A DNA stretch of 32,984 nucleotides, taken from the NCBI GenBank assembly GCA_944387775.1, contig CALXGE010000014.1, positions 1 through 32,984 of the forward strand, written 5' to 3'. The notes beneath the pieces are model-generated. The model was not told the DNA's origin, did not search any database, and saw only the letters and a list, made by a program, of their open reading frames with translations. How positions within the stretch are numbered: the stretch's first letter is position 1; each line of letters opens with the position of its first letter. This stretch comes from an uncultured Oscillospiraceae bacterium (GTDB lineage: Bacteria; Bacillota; Clostridia; Oscillospirales; Oscillospiraceae). Below are positions 22,525 to 30,861 of this stretch, piece by piece. The translations under genes and the position numbers were made by a program.

Positions 22525-23406
22525 TTATCCTTCCGTAATCTGGATGCTCCAGTTGTTCTCATAGCGCTTGCCGGCAGGCAGATGGATCATATCCGGCTGC
22601 TGGCCGTAATCTTCCACGATGCCCACCCGGGCGGACACGCCGGTCCATGGCTCGATGCAGACATAAGGGGCCTGGGTGCCCAGGCACTTCCAGATGCCCA
22701 GATAGTTCATATCCGGGTAGGTAACAGTAACCTGCTTATGCCCCTTCTCCGCACGCAGGGTGACGGTTTTCGGCATATCGGTGAGAATCAGCACCCGGCT
22801 GGCAAACAGCTCGTGGGAGAGGGGAATCCGACTGTTCTCCAGCGGGTAGTCGGTGACTTCTCCCAGCATACGGCACTCCCCGGGGGTACACTCCGCCCGG
22901 CGGGCTGTTGCCCCCTCCGGAAACTGGAGAAAATAGTCCTCATACCCCAGGCCCGACTCCAGCGGGAGGTTAAAGCCGGGGTGTCCGCCCACGGAAAAAT
23001 ACATCTCCCGCTCCCCGGTGTTCTCCACCGTTATCGTCACATGGATGGTATCGCCCTCCAGGCGGTAGGCGATGGTGTAGCAGAAGGGAAAGGGGTAGTG
23101 CGCCAGCGTCTCCGCCGTATCCCGGCAGGTCAGGGTCAGCCGATCCGGCCCCACGAAGGCAGGGGTAAGGACCGTATCCTTGATAAAGCCGTGGTTATCC
23201 ATGGTGTAGGTCTTGCCGTCCACGGTGTACCGGTCATCGGTGCAGAGGCCAATCTGGGGAAACAGGTTCAGTGCCCGGTCGGACCAGTAGCGGGGATCCC
23301 CCTGCCAGAGGTACTCCGTACCGTCGGCGGAGCGGATGGACCAGAGCTCCGCGCCCTTTTCATTGATCTGTACGGTCAGTCTGTCATTGCTAATGGTGTG
23401 GATCAT
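22525..23406 (-). CDS. Aldose 1-epimerase family protein (LacX/mutarotase-like)
   Basis: 293 aa, galactose-mutarotase-like beta-sandwich. Likely catalytic residues are H72 (MDNHGFIK), H142 (SVGGHPGFNLP) and E252 (VCIEPWTG), at the positions expected for aldose epimerases. It interconverts alpha and beta anomers of a sugar or sugar phosphate. An upstream open frame to 23520 overlaps the UroD-like gene and is not family-like; ATG 23406 has GGAGG ten bases upstream. It stands between the UroD-like gene and lyxose isomerase, 22 and 14 bases away. Confidence 0.9.
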   Translation of the reverse strand: MIHTISNDRLTVQINEKGAELWSIRSADGTEYLWQGDPRYWSDRALNLFPQIGLCTDDRYTVDGKTYTMDNHGFIKDTVLTPAFVGPDRLTLTCRDTAETLAHYPFPFCYTIAYRLEGDTIHVTITVENTGEREMYFSVGGHPGFNLPLESGLGYEDYFLQFPEGATARRAECTPGECRMLGEVTDYPLENSRIPLSHELFASRVLILTDMPKTVTLRAEKGHKQVTVTYPDMNYLGIWKCLGTQAPYVCIEPWTGVSARVGIVEDYGQQPDMIHLPAGKRYENNWSIQITEG

Positions 23407-23428
23407 GTGATGTCTCCCTCCTCCGCAC

Positions 23429-24493
23429 TCAGGCCTGAAGGGCCTCCAGCTGCTCCCGGGTACCATAGAGCCGGGCAGAGGCCACCATGGCCTCCATATT
23501 CTCCGGCTTGGTGTTGGCACCCATAGCGCAGCCGGAGCTGAGAATCAGCCCTTTACCGCGGGTGGCCTCGATAATGTCCTTGGCCTGCTGGCGGACCTGA
23601 TCAGGTGTTCCCAGGCACAGAGGATCGCTGGGATTGAGGTTGCCCATGAGGACCACGTCCTCCGGTACGGCTTTCCGGGCCGCGCCCATATCTACCTTCC
23701 AGTCCACCTCCAGGATCCTGGCGCCGGTCTGGCCCATCAGAGGAACGATCCGGTTGGTGTCGCCGCAGATATGGACGGAGTAGGGCATACCGGTGTGGCG
23801 AACATTTTCCACCACCTTCTGCTCATAGGGGAAGGCAAAGTCCCGGTACATATCCGGGGATACCAGGTTGGGACTGGCGTAGGCATCGCCCATGCTGGTG
23901 GCGTGGGCTCCGGCCTTCAGCTGTGCCAGAGCAAACCGGGTATGGGCCTCGGTAGTCCACTCCAGGGCGTGGCGGATGACCTCCTCATCCTCGGTGAGCA
24001 GGTCCACCATGAACTCCTGGGTGCCCCGCAGCAGGCACAGCAGACTGAAGGGCCCCTGGTCTGCCCGACCCATAATGAATACATGATCTCCGATGGCGGC
24101 CTTCAGCCGCTCCACGGTCTCCAGCCACTCACAGATACGCCCATCCTTCAGGGGATCCGGCATTTTCAGGTCGTCTATTTCCCGCAGATCCTCCAGCACC
24201 GGGTGGTGCTCATCCACGGAGGCCACGTCCTGCTCCCGGAAGATTACCTTCGCGCCGCAGGCCTCGGCCAGGGTGGCGTCGTCCACATCCACCACACAGC
24301 CGTCGTAGCCGTATTTCTCCTGACTGATCCGATGGCTCTCCGCCATTTTGGCCGGATTGCGATTGATGGCCCCGATGTCGTAGCCGGCGGTCTTGGCGCT
24401 GAACATAAAGCCCTGAGGAATCACAGGTACCCGGTCGGGCATCTGCCCGGCCAGGACGGCCTGTACCCGTTCCAGCGATGTCATTTCTGCCAT
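23429..24493 (-). CDS. UroD-superfamily protein with MtaA-like zinc site
   Basis: 354 aa, uroporphyrinogen decarboxylase/cobalamin methyltransferase superfamily. Unlike true HemE it has the zinc triad of methylcobamide:CoM methyltransferases: H241-x-C243 (SVHICGD) and C322 (SSGCAMGANT), close in position and spacing to H237, C239 and C316 of MtaA. GNLNPSDPL and GNxxP-type turns are also present. This points to thiol-linked methyl or alkyl transfer rather than heme synthesis, but the donor and acceptor are unknown and no corrinoid protein is nearby. It is the first gene of the epimerase-isomerase operon; ATG 24493 has AAGGA eight bases upstream. Confidence 0.85.
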   Translation of the reverse strand: MAEMTSLERVQAVLAGQMPDRVPVIPQGFMFSAKTAGYDIGAINRNPAKMAESHRISQEKYGYDGCVVDVDDATLAEACGAKVIFREQDVASVDEHHPVLEDLREIDDLKMPDPLKDGRICEWLETVERLKAAIGDHVFIMGRADQGPFSLLCLLRGTQEFMVDLLTEDEEVIRHALEWTTEAHTRFALAQLKAGAHATSMGDAYASPNLVSPDMYRDFAFPYEQKVVENVRHTGMPYSVHICGDTNRIVPLMGQTGARILEVDWKVDMGAARKAVPEDVVLMGNLNPSDPLCLGTPDQVRQQAKDIIEATRGKGLILSSGCAMGANTKPENMEAMVASARLYGTREQLEALQA

Positions 24494-24603
24494 ATTACTC
24501 GTCCTTCCCTTCTGCCCCTGGATGAATCAAAAAAATAAATACAAAAACAGTTGTCCCGCCGCGCAGCGGAGGACAGAGCCCGCTCAAAGTCGCCGCTTCT
24601 GTG

Positions 24604-24620
24604 GATTGAGTACAAAAAAG
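24604..24620 (+). promoter_or_regulatory. AGTACAAAA-core motif (site 1), candidate AraC-regulon operator
   Basis: GATTGAGTACAAAAAAG matches both arms of the inverted repeat at 27580-27621 under the pattern GA-N3-AGTACAAAA-N2-G. It lies about 35-50 bases downstream of the predicted start of the minus-strand UroD/isomerase operon. The same 351-base gap (24494-24844) also has to serve pfkB; its plus-strand promoter is unclear (TTGCTG-18-TTATAC at about 24638-24667 is the best guess). Confidence 0.55.
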
Positions 24621-24660
24621 TCGGTAGAAACGGGCATTTGCTGACCATTGTGCTACATGG

Positions 24661-24689
24661 ATTATACCGGTGGTCAAAGAGCAAAGCAA
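24661..24689 (-). promoter_or_regulatory. Sigma-A promoter of the UroD-like/epimerase/isomerase operon
   Basis: On the minus strand, TTGCTT (24684-24689), 17 bases, then a consensus TATAAT (24661-24666), giving a leader of about 160 bases before the gene at 24493 that contains the AGTACAAAA site. Confidence 0.7.
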
Positions 24690-24844
24690 TACAATATCAT
24701 TCGCAGAACAAAATCGTTGGTGGGGCGAGACAGGCCGATTGGAGGGTCGGCCCCCTCTTGTGGAAGGGAAAAAACTGTGTTATCGTATGCAGTAGTGCCA
24801 AAGGCCGAATGCGGCCTGAGAATACGAGAAGGAGAACCGCCGAT

Positions 24845-25777
24845 ATGGATATTACCGCCATTGGAGAAGTATTGATCGATCTGACTCAGACCGGAGTAAA
24901 CGAGTACCGGGTACCTACCTTTGCCGCCAATCCCGGCGGTGCACCGGCCAATGTGGCGGTATCCGCCGCCCGCCTGGGCGCCTCTGCTGCCTTTGTGGGA
25001 AAGGTAGGGGCCGACGGCTTCGGCGCTTACCTCACCGGGGTCCTCCAGGAGAACGGAGTGGATGTGTCCGGTCTGCGCACCGGAGAGGCCGCCACCACCA
25101 TGGCCATCGTATCCGTGGACAAGACCGGAGAGCGGGACTTCCGCTTTGTCCGGGGCGCGGACTGTGAGCTGCGGGAGGATGAGGTGGACCTGGAGCTGAT
25201 CCGCCGTTCCCGGTTCCTCCACTTTGGCTCCGTGAGCCTTACCGCAGGTCCCGCCCGGGATACCACCCTCTTTGCTGCCCGGAAGGCCCGGGAGATGGGC
25301 GTACTGGTGAGCTACGATCCCAACTACCGGCAGGCCCTGTGGAACAGCGAGGCGGAGGCGGTGGAGTGGATGAAGAAGCCGCTGCCGCTGGTAGACATCC
25401 TGAAGATCTCCGAGGAGGAGCTGCCCCTGGTGACGGGCACCGCCGATCTGGCAGAGGGCACCAATATCCTGCGGAATCTGGGAATCACCCTGGTGCTGGT
25501 TACCCTGGGCGGCGACGGGGCTTTCTACCGTCTTGGGGATCACACCGGCCATGTACCCGGAGTAAAAACTACCATTGCCGATACCAACGGTGCCGGCGAC
25601 ACCTTCCTGGGCGCGGTGCTCAGTCGCCTATGCCGCCGGGGGGAGAAGCCTCTGGCAGGACTGACGGCGGAAGAAGTGGAGTCTGTTCTGGCCTTTGCCA
25701 ACCGGGCTGCCGCCAAGACCTGCTCCCGCAGCGGTGCCATCCCCGCCATGCCCACCCTGGCGGAACTGGAAAGCTAA
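24845..25777 (+). CDS. PfkB-family sugar kinase (fructokinase-like)
   Basis: 310 aa, ribokinase/PfkB fold. The substrate-binding GGAPANVA motif is at 31-38, typical of fructokinases. The C-terminal signature DTNGAGDTFLGA (246-257) has the catalytic base D252 and the anion hole. It transfers phosphate from ATP to a ketose or similar sugar. ATG 24845 coincides with the family start (MDITAIGEVLIDL) and has AAGGAG upstream; the frame stays open to 24551 without family character. It is divergent from the isomerase operon, which could supply its substrate (fructose or xylulose); the substrate is inferred. Confidence 0.92.
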   Translation: MDITAIGEVLIDLTQTGVNEYRVPTFAANPGGAPANVAVSAARLGASAAFVGKVGADGFGAYLTGVLQENGVDVSGLRTGEAATTMAIVSVDKTGERDFRFVRGADCELREDEVDLELIRRSRFLHFGSVSLTAGPARDTTLFAARKAREMGVLVSYDPNYRQALWNSEAEAVEWMKKPLPLVDILKISEEELPLVTGTADLAEGTNILRNLGITLVLVTLGGDGAFYRLGDHTGHVPGVKTTIADTNGAGDTFLGAVLSRLCRRGEKPLAGLTAEEVESVLAFANRAAAKTCSRSGAIPAMPTLAELES

Positions 25778-25789
25778 GAAAAAGAAAAC

Positions 25790-25832
25790 ACGCCTTCGGA
25801 CAGGCTCGTCTGTCCGAAGGCGTTTCTTTTTT
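25790..25832. terminator. Bidirectional terminator between pfkB and the SGNH gene
   Basis: ACGCCTTCGGACAG pairs perfectly with CTGTCCGAAGGCGT around a six-base loop, followed by TTCTTTTTT on the plus strand. On the minus strand the stem is followed by GTTTTCTTTTTC. It serves both convergent genes. Confidence 0.92.
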
Positions 25833-25867
25833 ATCGGGACAAACTGCTGTGAAGTTCAGCAGATCAG

Positions 25868-26515
25868 TTAAAAGTCCACCTCCCGGCGGATCAGGTCAGC
25901 CAGGGCCTCCGCCAAAGCGCGGTGTCCCTCAGCGGTCAGGTGGACGCTGTCCACCGGGCTGAGTACTGTCACATAGTCCCCCGCCTGACAATACAGGCAG
26001 TCGTACCGTTGGGCCAGCGGTGCAAAGTACCGGGGCAGCGCCCGGGATTCCGCCACGCTGTGGGCGGCGGTGAACATGCCGCCGATGGCACCGCTGTCCA
26101 CCTGATCCCCGATGGGCGGCGGGCAGACCAGCAAAATACGGGGCGGCTGCTTCTGGCCGTCGGGCAGGTGGGTGCGGATGATGCGGATCAGCCGCTCGGC
26201 TCCGGCGGCAATATCGAAGGCATTGAGGGAAAAGCGGGGCTTGAGGTCGTTGGTGCCCAGCATAAGGATCACCAGATCCACAGGGCTCTGACACTCCAGA
26301 GTACTGTACAGGGCAGTCTTGCCGTTTCGGTGCTCTTCAATGGGGTCGTCCCACACGGTGGTGCGGCCGGGCTGCCCCTCCTCCAAGACCCGGACGGCAG
26401 GCCCCAGCAGTCCCTGCAGCACGCCGGTCCAGCGGACATCCTCGGGAAAGCGATCCCCGGTCTCAGCATTGTAACCCCAGGTATTGGAGTCGCCGTAGCA
26501 CAAAATTCGATACAT
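25868..26515 (-). CDS. SGNH/GDSL-type esterase, cytoplasmic
   Basis: 215 aa. All four SGNH blocks are visible: S10 in CYGDSNTWG, G50 in GQPGRTT, N89 in LGTND, and the D189-x-x-H192 pair in DSVHLT. There is no signal peptide, so it acts inside the cell, probably removing an acyl (often acetyl) group from a sugar or other small substrate. ATG 26515 has GAGG seven bases upstream. It lies 47 bases after araC on the same strand and probably shares its transcript, linking it to the sugar genes. Confidence 0.9.
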   Translation of the reverse strand: MYRILCYGDSNTWGYNAETGDRFPEDVRWTGVLQGLLGPAVRVLEEGQPGRTTVWDDPIEEHRNGKTALYSTLECQSPVDLVILMLGTNDLKPRFSLNAFDIAAGAERLIRIIRTHLPDGQKQPPRILLVCPPPIGDQVDSGAIGGMFTAAHSVAESRALPRYFAPLAQRYDCLYCQAGDYVTVLSPVDSVHLTAEGHRALAEALADLIRREVDF

Positions 26516-26562
26516 ATACGGTCCTCACTTTCCGGCGCGGAAACCGCGCTATGGGTCTGTCT

Positions 26563-27549
26563 CTATGGATTTCCCGCCGCTGAGGCGGATCTTTTTTTAG
26601 GCGGCGGATCATCTTCATCTTTTGGTGCGTCCCGGTACCCCGCGTTGTCAGGGGAAATGCGGTTGGCGCCGGCCATATAGACCAGGTACTGGGAGGGCGA
26701 AAAAGAGGTGTACCGTCGGAAGACGCTGGAAAAGTAGTTGCTGCTGGAGAAATTCAGCTCCATGGCCACGTCAGTCACGCTGCGCCCCTCCAGGAGCAGG
26801 CGCTTTGCCGCCTCCACCTTGTGAAAATTGATGAAATTCCGGGGACTGGTGCCGATCTCCAGCTTGAACTTCTGCTTGAATCGGGACACAGACAGCAGAG
26901 CCACCTGGGCCAGTTCCTCCATAGGCAGCTCGTCCTGTATGTGTTCCAGAATGTAGTCCATGGTCCGACCAATATCCGGCGTAATACGGAAGGACGTCAG
27001 ATCTGCTCTCTCCACCGCCTGCAGCAGAAACAGCCCCAGCAGCTGGGTGCCCTGGATCTGCCCCAGCTCGGTACCGCTTCGAAAATACTGAAAAGCGTCG
27101 GACATAATGGTGGTGGCCTGATCGGCGTCCATCTTAATCACCCGGGCAGGCAGCTGGTAGAGGTGCTCCCGCAGCAGCTGTACGGCCGGTTCCGCCATGA
27201 AGAGGAATCCGTCCGGGTGATTGAGGTTGATCTGAAACCAGTACATCTGATGCAGGGACATGGGGGCGGACCCGGTGTCATGCACCTCATCGGGCAAGGT
27301 AATAAACAGGTCGCCGCCTGAGAGCGGATACATGCGCCCATCCACGGAAAATCTCACGTTGCCCTGTACAACATAAGTGAGCTCAAAACAGTCTTTATGG
27401 TAGTGGAGATCCAGGGCAGAAATGGCGTGAGCCGTACTGTGATGGCCGATCATCCGCAGACCGGGAACCCCCAGCTGGTCCCTGGTCATGATCTTCCGTT
27501 CCTTGGTTTCAATGGGGGAATCCATCCATTCGATCGGTGCCTGTGCCAT
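26563..27549 (-). CDS. AraC-family transcriptional regulator
   Basis: 328 aa. The N-terminal half has a cupin-like sugar-sensing segment (HYHKDCFELTYVVQGNVRFSVDG...GDLFITLPDEVH, about residues 48-95). The AraC double helix-turn-helix occupies about residues 205-290 (MEELAQVALLSVSRFKQKFKLEIG and VTDVAMELNFSSSNYFSSVFRRYTSFSPSQY). A charged, Pro/Lys-rich tail of about 40 residues follows. ATG 27549 has AGGGAGG about eight bases upstream; a GTG nine bases earlier overlaps that site and is less likely. It is divergent from the UroD trio and flanked by the AGTACAAAA inverted repeat, so it probably controls itself, the trio-ABC operon and possibly the isomerase operon. Confidence 0.92.
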   Translation of the reverse strand: MAQAPIEWMDSPIETKERKIMTRDQLGVPGLRMIGHHSTAHAISALDLHYHKDCFELTYVVQGNVRFSVDGRMYPLSGGDLFITLPDEVHDTGSAPMSLHQMYWFQINLNHPDGFLFMAEPAVQLLREHLYQLPARVIKMDADQATTIMSDAFQYFRSGTELGQIQGTQLLGLFLLQAVERADLTSFRITPDIGRTMDYILEHIQDELPMEELAQVALLSVSRFKQKFKLEIGTSPRNFINFHKVEAAKRLLLEGRSVTDVAMELNFSSSNYFSSVFRRYTSFSPSQYLVYMAGANRISPDNAGYRDAPKDEDDPPPKKRSASAAGNP

Positions 27550-27579
27550 GCTCTGCACCTCCCTTTTGGTGAAAATCTT

Positions 27580-27621
27580 CGATTTTGTACTGTGTCCGTT
27601 CTTGGATGCAGTACAAAAAGG
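27580..27621. promoter_or_regulatory. Inverted AGTACAAAA repeat (sites 2 and 3), candidate AraC operator
   Basis: Two copies of the 17-bp motif face each other: minus-strand GACACAGTACAAAATCG (27580-27596) and plus-strand GATGCAGTACAAAAAGG (27605-27621). The dyad of 15-base arms (27583-27618) differs at only two positions. It lies just downstream of the araC promoter and upstream of the UroD trio. Confidence 0.65.
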
Positions 27622-27637
27622 AAATGGCTATGATAGC

Positions 27638-27666
27638 AATATAGCAGATTGAATAAAAATAATCAA
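27638..27666 (-). promoter_or_regulatory. Sigma-A promoter of araC
   Basis: On the minus strand, TTGATT (27661-27666), a 17-base spacer and TATATT (27638-27643). The start site would fall about ten bases before the inverted repeat, fitting autoregulation. I could not place a convincing plus-strand promoter for the gene at 27707 in the same gap. Confidence 0.65.
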
Positions 27667-27706
27667 TATTTTGAAAAAAATTTGTGAATTAAAGGAGGAG
27701 CCGTTC

Positions 27707-28699
27707 ATGACGCCCAGAGAAAAATTTATCCAAGCCCTTCGGAGAGAACCGATTGAGGGTCATGTGCCCCACTTTGAGCTGGTCATGTTCCTGACCATGG
27801 AGGCCATCGGTCGGATCCATCCTTGTCACCGGAACTATGAGCAGTGGTACCAGATGAGTGCCGCCGAGCGGCGTCTCCACCTGGTGGATATGGCCAAGGC
27901 TTACATCGAGATAGCGGAAAAGTATGATCACAGTGCAATCTTTGTCCATCCCAATCCCGGCCCCATCGGCGAGATGCCTGACGACATCGAATCCACCCGG
28001 GCCATCCTGGAAACCATCCGTGAGCTGTCCGGCGACAAGTATTTCCTGATGATCCACGGCGATCCCACCTACCCCATTCCCACCGGGGACACCATGATGG
28101 AGTTCTCCACCATGATGTACGAGGAGCCGGAGAAGATCCACCAGGGCACCCAGGAGCGGGTAGCCTTCGCCAAGAAGCTCTGCGATGAGATGGCCAAGCA
28201 CCCCGGCCTTCTGGACGGTTGGTGCCTGTGCTCCGACTACTGCTTCAACGTCAACCCCTTCTACAGCCGGGATATGTTCGCTGAATTCGTGCAGCCCTAC
28301 CTCAAGGAGATCCTGGACTACTACCGCGCTGCCGGTTACTACTCCATCAAGCACACTGACGGCAACGTGATGCCCATTCTGGACATGATCGTAGACGCAG
28401 GCCCCGACGCTGTCCACTCCCTGGATCCCCAGGGCGGTGTCAGCCTCAGCAAGGCCAAGGAGCTCTATGGCGACCGGGTGTGCCTCATCGGCAACGTCAA
28501 CTGCGGCCTGATGCAGACGGGCACCGAGGAGGAGCTGGTAGCGGATGTTCGCCGCTCTCTCCGGGAAGGTATGCCCGGCTACGGCTACATTTTCTCCACT
28601 TCCAACTGCGCCTTCACCGGCCTTGCCCTCAGCCGCTATGAGCTGATGCACAAGGTCTGGAAGGAGGAGGGCTACTACGGTGGCCCCCTGTGCAAATGA
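27707..28699 (+). CDS. UroD-superfamily protein A (H-x-D type)
   Basis: 330 aa, uroporphyrinogen decarboxylase-like TIM barrel by its N-terminal MTPREKFIQALRREP and the C-terminal alternation of strands (IKHTDGNVMPILDMI, DAVHSLDP, VCLIGNVNCG). At the zinc-ligand position it has H216-x-D218 instead of H-x-C; a cysteine is found later (C301, TSNCAF). It is probably not HemE, because it lacks the heme-pathway N-terminal arginine motif and lies in a sugar operon. Function unknown. AAAGGAGGAG lies six bases before ATG 27707. Its stop overlaps the next gene (ATGA). Confidence 0.85.
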   Translation: MTPREKFIQALRREPIEGHVPHFELVMFLTMEAIGRIHPCHRNYEQWYQMSAAERRLHLVDMAKAYIEIAEKYDHSAIFVHPNPGPIGEMPDDIESTRAILETIRELSGDKYFLMIHGDPTYPIPTGDTMMEFSTMMYEEPEKIHQGTQERVAFAKKLCDEMAKHPGLLDGWCLCSDYCFNVNPFYSRDMFAEFVQPYLKEILDYYRAAGYYSIKHTDGNVMPILDMIVDAGPDAVHSLDPQGGVSLSKAKELYGDRVCLIGNVNCGLMQTGTEEELVADVRRSLREGMPGYGYIFSTSNCAFTGLALSRYELMHKVWKEEGYYGGPLCK

Positions 28700-29724
28700 C
28701 CGGCCGGGAGCGGGTGCTGCGGACCCTGGCCTTCCAGGGTACCGACCGCATCCCGATGGACATGTGGGTGCTGCCGGCAGCCCGGCTGCACCACGGCAAG
28801 GCCTTTGAGGACCTGTGCCAAAAGAATGCCGACAAGCTGGACATCGCCGCCTTTGTGGGACCCTTTGACCACGGCTTCACCCCGGAGTACTACCAGGTAG
28901 GTAAGTTCACCGATCCCTGGGGCAGCGTGTGGAGCAACCTTCAGGCGGGTGTCATCGGCGAGGTGAAGGAGCCGGTGCTGGCGGATTACGACCGGTTGGC
29001 GGGCTACAAAGCCCCCACCGAGCGCTTCCTACGGGAGTGGGCGGCGGAAAAGGACGCCCTGGCCGGACGGATTGCGGAGGCCCGGGCTCAGGGAAAGTTT
29101 ATCCTGGGCGGCTGGATCAGCATTTTCGAGCGGCTCCAGTTCCTCCGGGGTACCGAGGATCTCTACTGTGACATCGCCCTGGAGGAAGAGGGGATGTTCG
29201 CCATGATGGACCTTGTCATGGACTTCATGCGGGTCTATCTGGATGCCTGGCTGGAGATGGATATTGACGGTATCCCCTTCGGCGACGACTGGGGCTCCCA
29301 GCGGAGTCTGCTGATCTCCCCCAATGCCTGGGTCAAGCTGTTCAAGCCCCTCTATCAGGAGCTCTTTGACCGGATCCATGCCGCCGGAAAGAAAGTATTT
29401 TTCCACAGCGACGGCTACATCTGGGACCTCTATCCCCACTTTATTGAGATGGGCGTAGACGCGGTCAACTCCCAGCTGTGGTGCATGGGGGTAAAGAAGG
29501 TGGCGGAGCAGTTTGCCGGCAAGATCACCTTCTGGGGCGAGATCAGCCGTCAGGATATCCTGCCCCGGGGTACACCGGAGGAGGTCAAGGCGGCGGCAAA
29601 AGCCATGATCCGGGCCCTGCACGTCAACGGCGGTGGCCTGATTGGCCAGAGCGAGATCAACAAGGACGTGCCCCTGGCCAACGTGGAGGCCTTCTTTGAG
29701 GCCTGGAATGAGGAGAATACATAA
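28696..29724 (+). CDS. UroD-superfamily protein B (H-x-D type)
   Basis: 342 aa. It starts MTGRERVLRTLAFQGTDRIP, the usual UroD/MtaA superfamily opening. The motif at the metal-ligand position is H237-x-D239 (VFFHSDGYIWDL), and the C-terminal GLIGQSEINKD loop has no cysteine, so an MtaA-type zinc site is not expected. Key residues differ from both HemE and the gene at 23429. The start overlaps the previous stop by four bases; an in-frame GTG at 28690 is possible. Its partners on either side are paralogues, which suggests a heteromeric enzyme or sequential steps; this is inference. Confidence 0.85.
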   Translation: MTGRERVLRTLAFQGTDRIPMDMWVLPAARLHHGKAFEDLCQKNADKLDIAAFVGPFDHGFTPEYYQVGKFTDPWGSVWSNLQAGVIGEVKEPVLADYDRLAGYKAPTERFLREWAAEKDALAGRIAEARAQGKFILGGWISIFERLQFLRGTEDLYCDIALEEEGMFAMMDLVMDFMRVYLDAWLEMDIDGIPFGDDWGSQRSLLISPNAWVKLFKPLYQELFDRIHAAGKKVFFHSDGYIWDLYPHFIEMGVDAVNSQLWCMGVKKVAEQFAGKITFWGEISRQDILPRGTPEEVKAAAKAMIRALHVNGGGLIGQSEINKDVPLANVEAFFEAWNEENT

Positions 29725-29726
29725 CC

Positions 29727-30782
29727 ATGCAGTTTCAACCTGATTATAACAATGTGATCAAAGCGGCCCGTAACATCGAGGTGGAGCGGTTCCCGCTGTA
29801 TGAGCACAAGATCGATCCCAAGGTCATGGAGCGGGTCACCGGCAAGCAGTTTGCCGACCTGTACAACGGCGATGACCGGGATCTGGATGAGTTCTTCCGC
29901 AACTACTGCGGCTTCTACCGGGATATGGGGTATGACACCGTATCCTTTGAGGAACTCATCGGGCCGGCCATGCCGGGCAGCGGCGCCCTGGGCGAGCATG
30001 TGAAAGGCGTTATCCAGGACCGGGACGACTTTGAGAAGTACCCCTGGGACGGGATCTGTGACACCTACTTCAATATGTACAGCCGGGCCTTCCAGGCCCT
30101 GCGGCGGAACATGCCGGAGGGAATGAAAGCCATCGGCGGCGTGGGCTACGGCATCTTCGAGTGCGTGCAGGACCTGGTGGGCTACGAGGATCTGTGCTAC
30201 ATCCGGGCCGACGACGAAGATCTCTACCGGGATTTGTTCTTCAAGATCGGCTGGAGCAATCTGAAGATCTGGAAGCGGTTCCTCCAGGAATTTGGAGATA
30301 TCTACTGCGTTTGTCGGTTCGGCGATGATCTGGGCTTCAAGTCCACCACACTGCTGCCGCCTGACGATATCCGGGAACTGATCATCCCCCAGTACAAGCC
30401 CATTATTCAGGCGGTCCACGACGCCGGAAAGCCCTTCCTGCTCCACTCCTGCGGCAAGATCTTCGACGTCATGGAGGATATCATCGCCGCCGGCATCGAC
30501 GCCAAGCACTCCAATGAGGACCAGATCGCCCCCTTCCCCTACTGGGTGGAGCGCTACGGCGACCGGATCGGCAACTTCGGCGGTATCGACACCGACGCGG
30601 TGTGCCAGCTGGATGCTGACGCCATGTACGATTACATTGCCGATGTGGTGAGCAAGTCCGTGGGCCACGGCGGCTTCGCCTTCGGCTCCGGCAACTCTAT
30701 CCCCGACTATGTCCCCACGGAGGGATATCTCGCCATGAACAGCGCCATACGCCGGATCCGCGGCGACTATGACAAAGCGTAA
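29727..30782 (+). CDS. UroD-superfamily protein C (H-x-C type)
   Basis: 351 aa. The N-terminus is divergent (NVIKAARNIEVERFPLYEHKI), but the C-terminal half is clearly superfamily: FLLHSCGKIFDVMEDII with H240-x-C242, then IGNFGGIDTDAV and GGFAFGSGNSIPDYVPTEGYLAM. The third MtaA zinc ligand position is Asn/Ser (GSGNS) rather than Cys. Two bases separate it from gene B, and 79 bases separate it from the binding-protein gene that follows. A reductase/methyl-transfer or decarboxylase-like role cannot be decided from sequence. Confidence 0.85.
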   Translation: MQFQPDYNNVIKAARNIEVERFPLYEHKIDPKVMERVTGKQFADLYNGDDRDLDEFFRNYCGFYRDMGYDTVSFEELIGPAMPGSGALGEHVKGVIQDRDDFEKYPWDGICDTYFNMYSRAFQALRRNMPEGMKAIGGVGYGIFECVQDLVGYEDLCYIRADDEDLYRDLFFKIGWSNLKIWKRFLQEFGDIYCVCRFGDDLGFKSTTLLPPDDIRELIIPQYKPIIQAVHDAGKPFLLHSCGKIFDVMEDIIAAGIDAKHSNEDQIAPFPYWVERYGDRIGNFGGIDTDAVCQLDADAMYDYIADVVSKSVGHGGFAFGSGNSIPDYVPTEGYLAMNSAIRRIRGDYDKA

Positions 30783-30861
30783 CAGAGCGTTCCATACAGC
30801 GTGCGCCCCCTGGCCGCCGCTGCTGGAAATATAATGTCACTAAATATCGGAGGTAAAAAGA

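Noticed and set aside
23429-30782. Heme biosynthesis (HemE) for the four UroD-family genes
   Set aside because: No other heme genes are present, the metal and active-site patterns differ from HemE, and all four lie among sugar genes.
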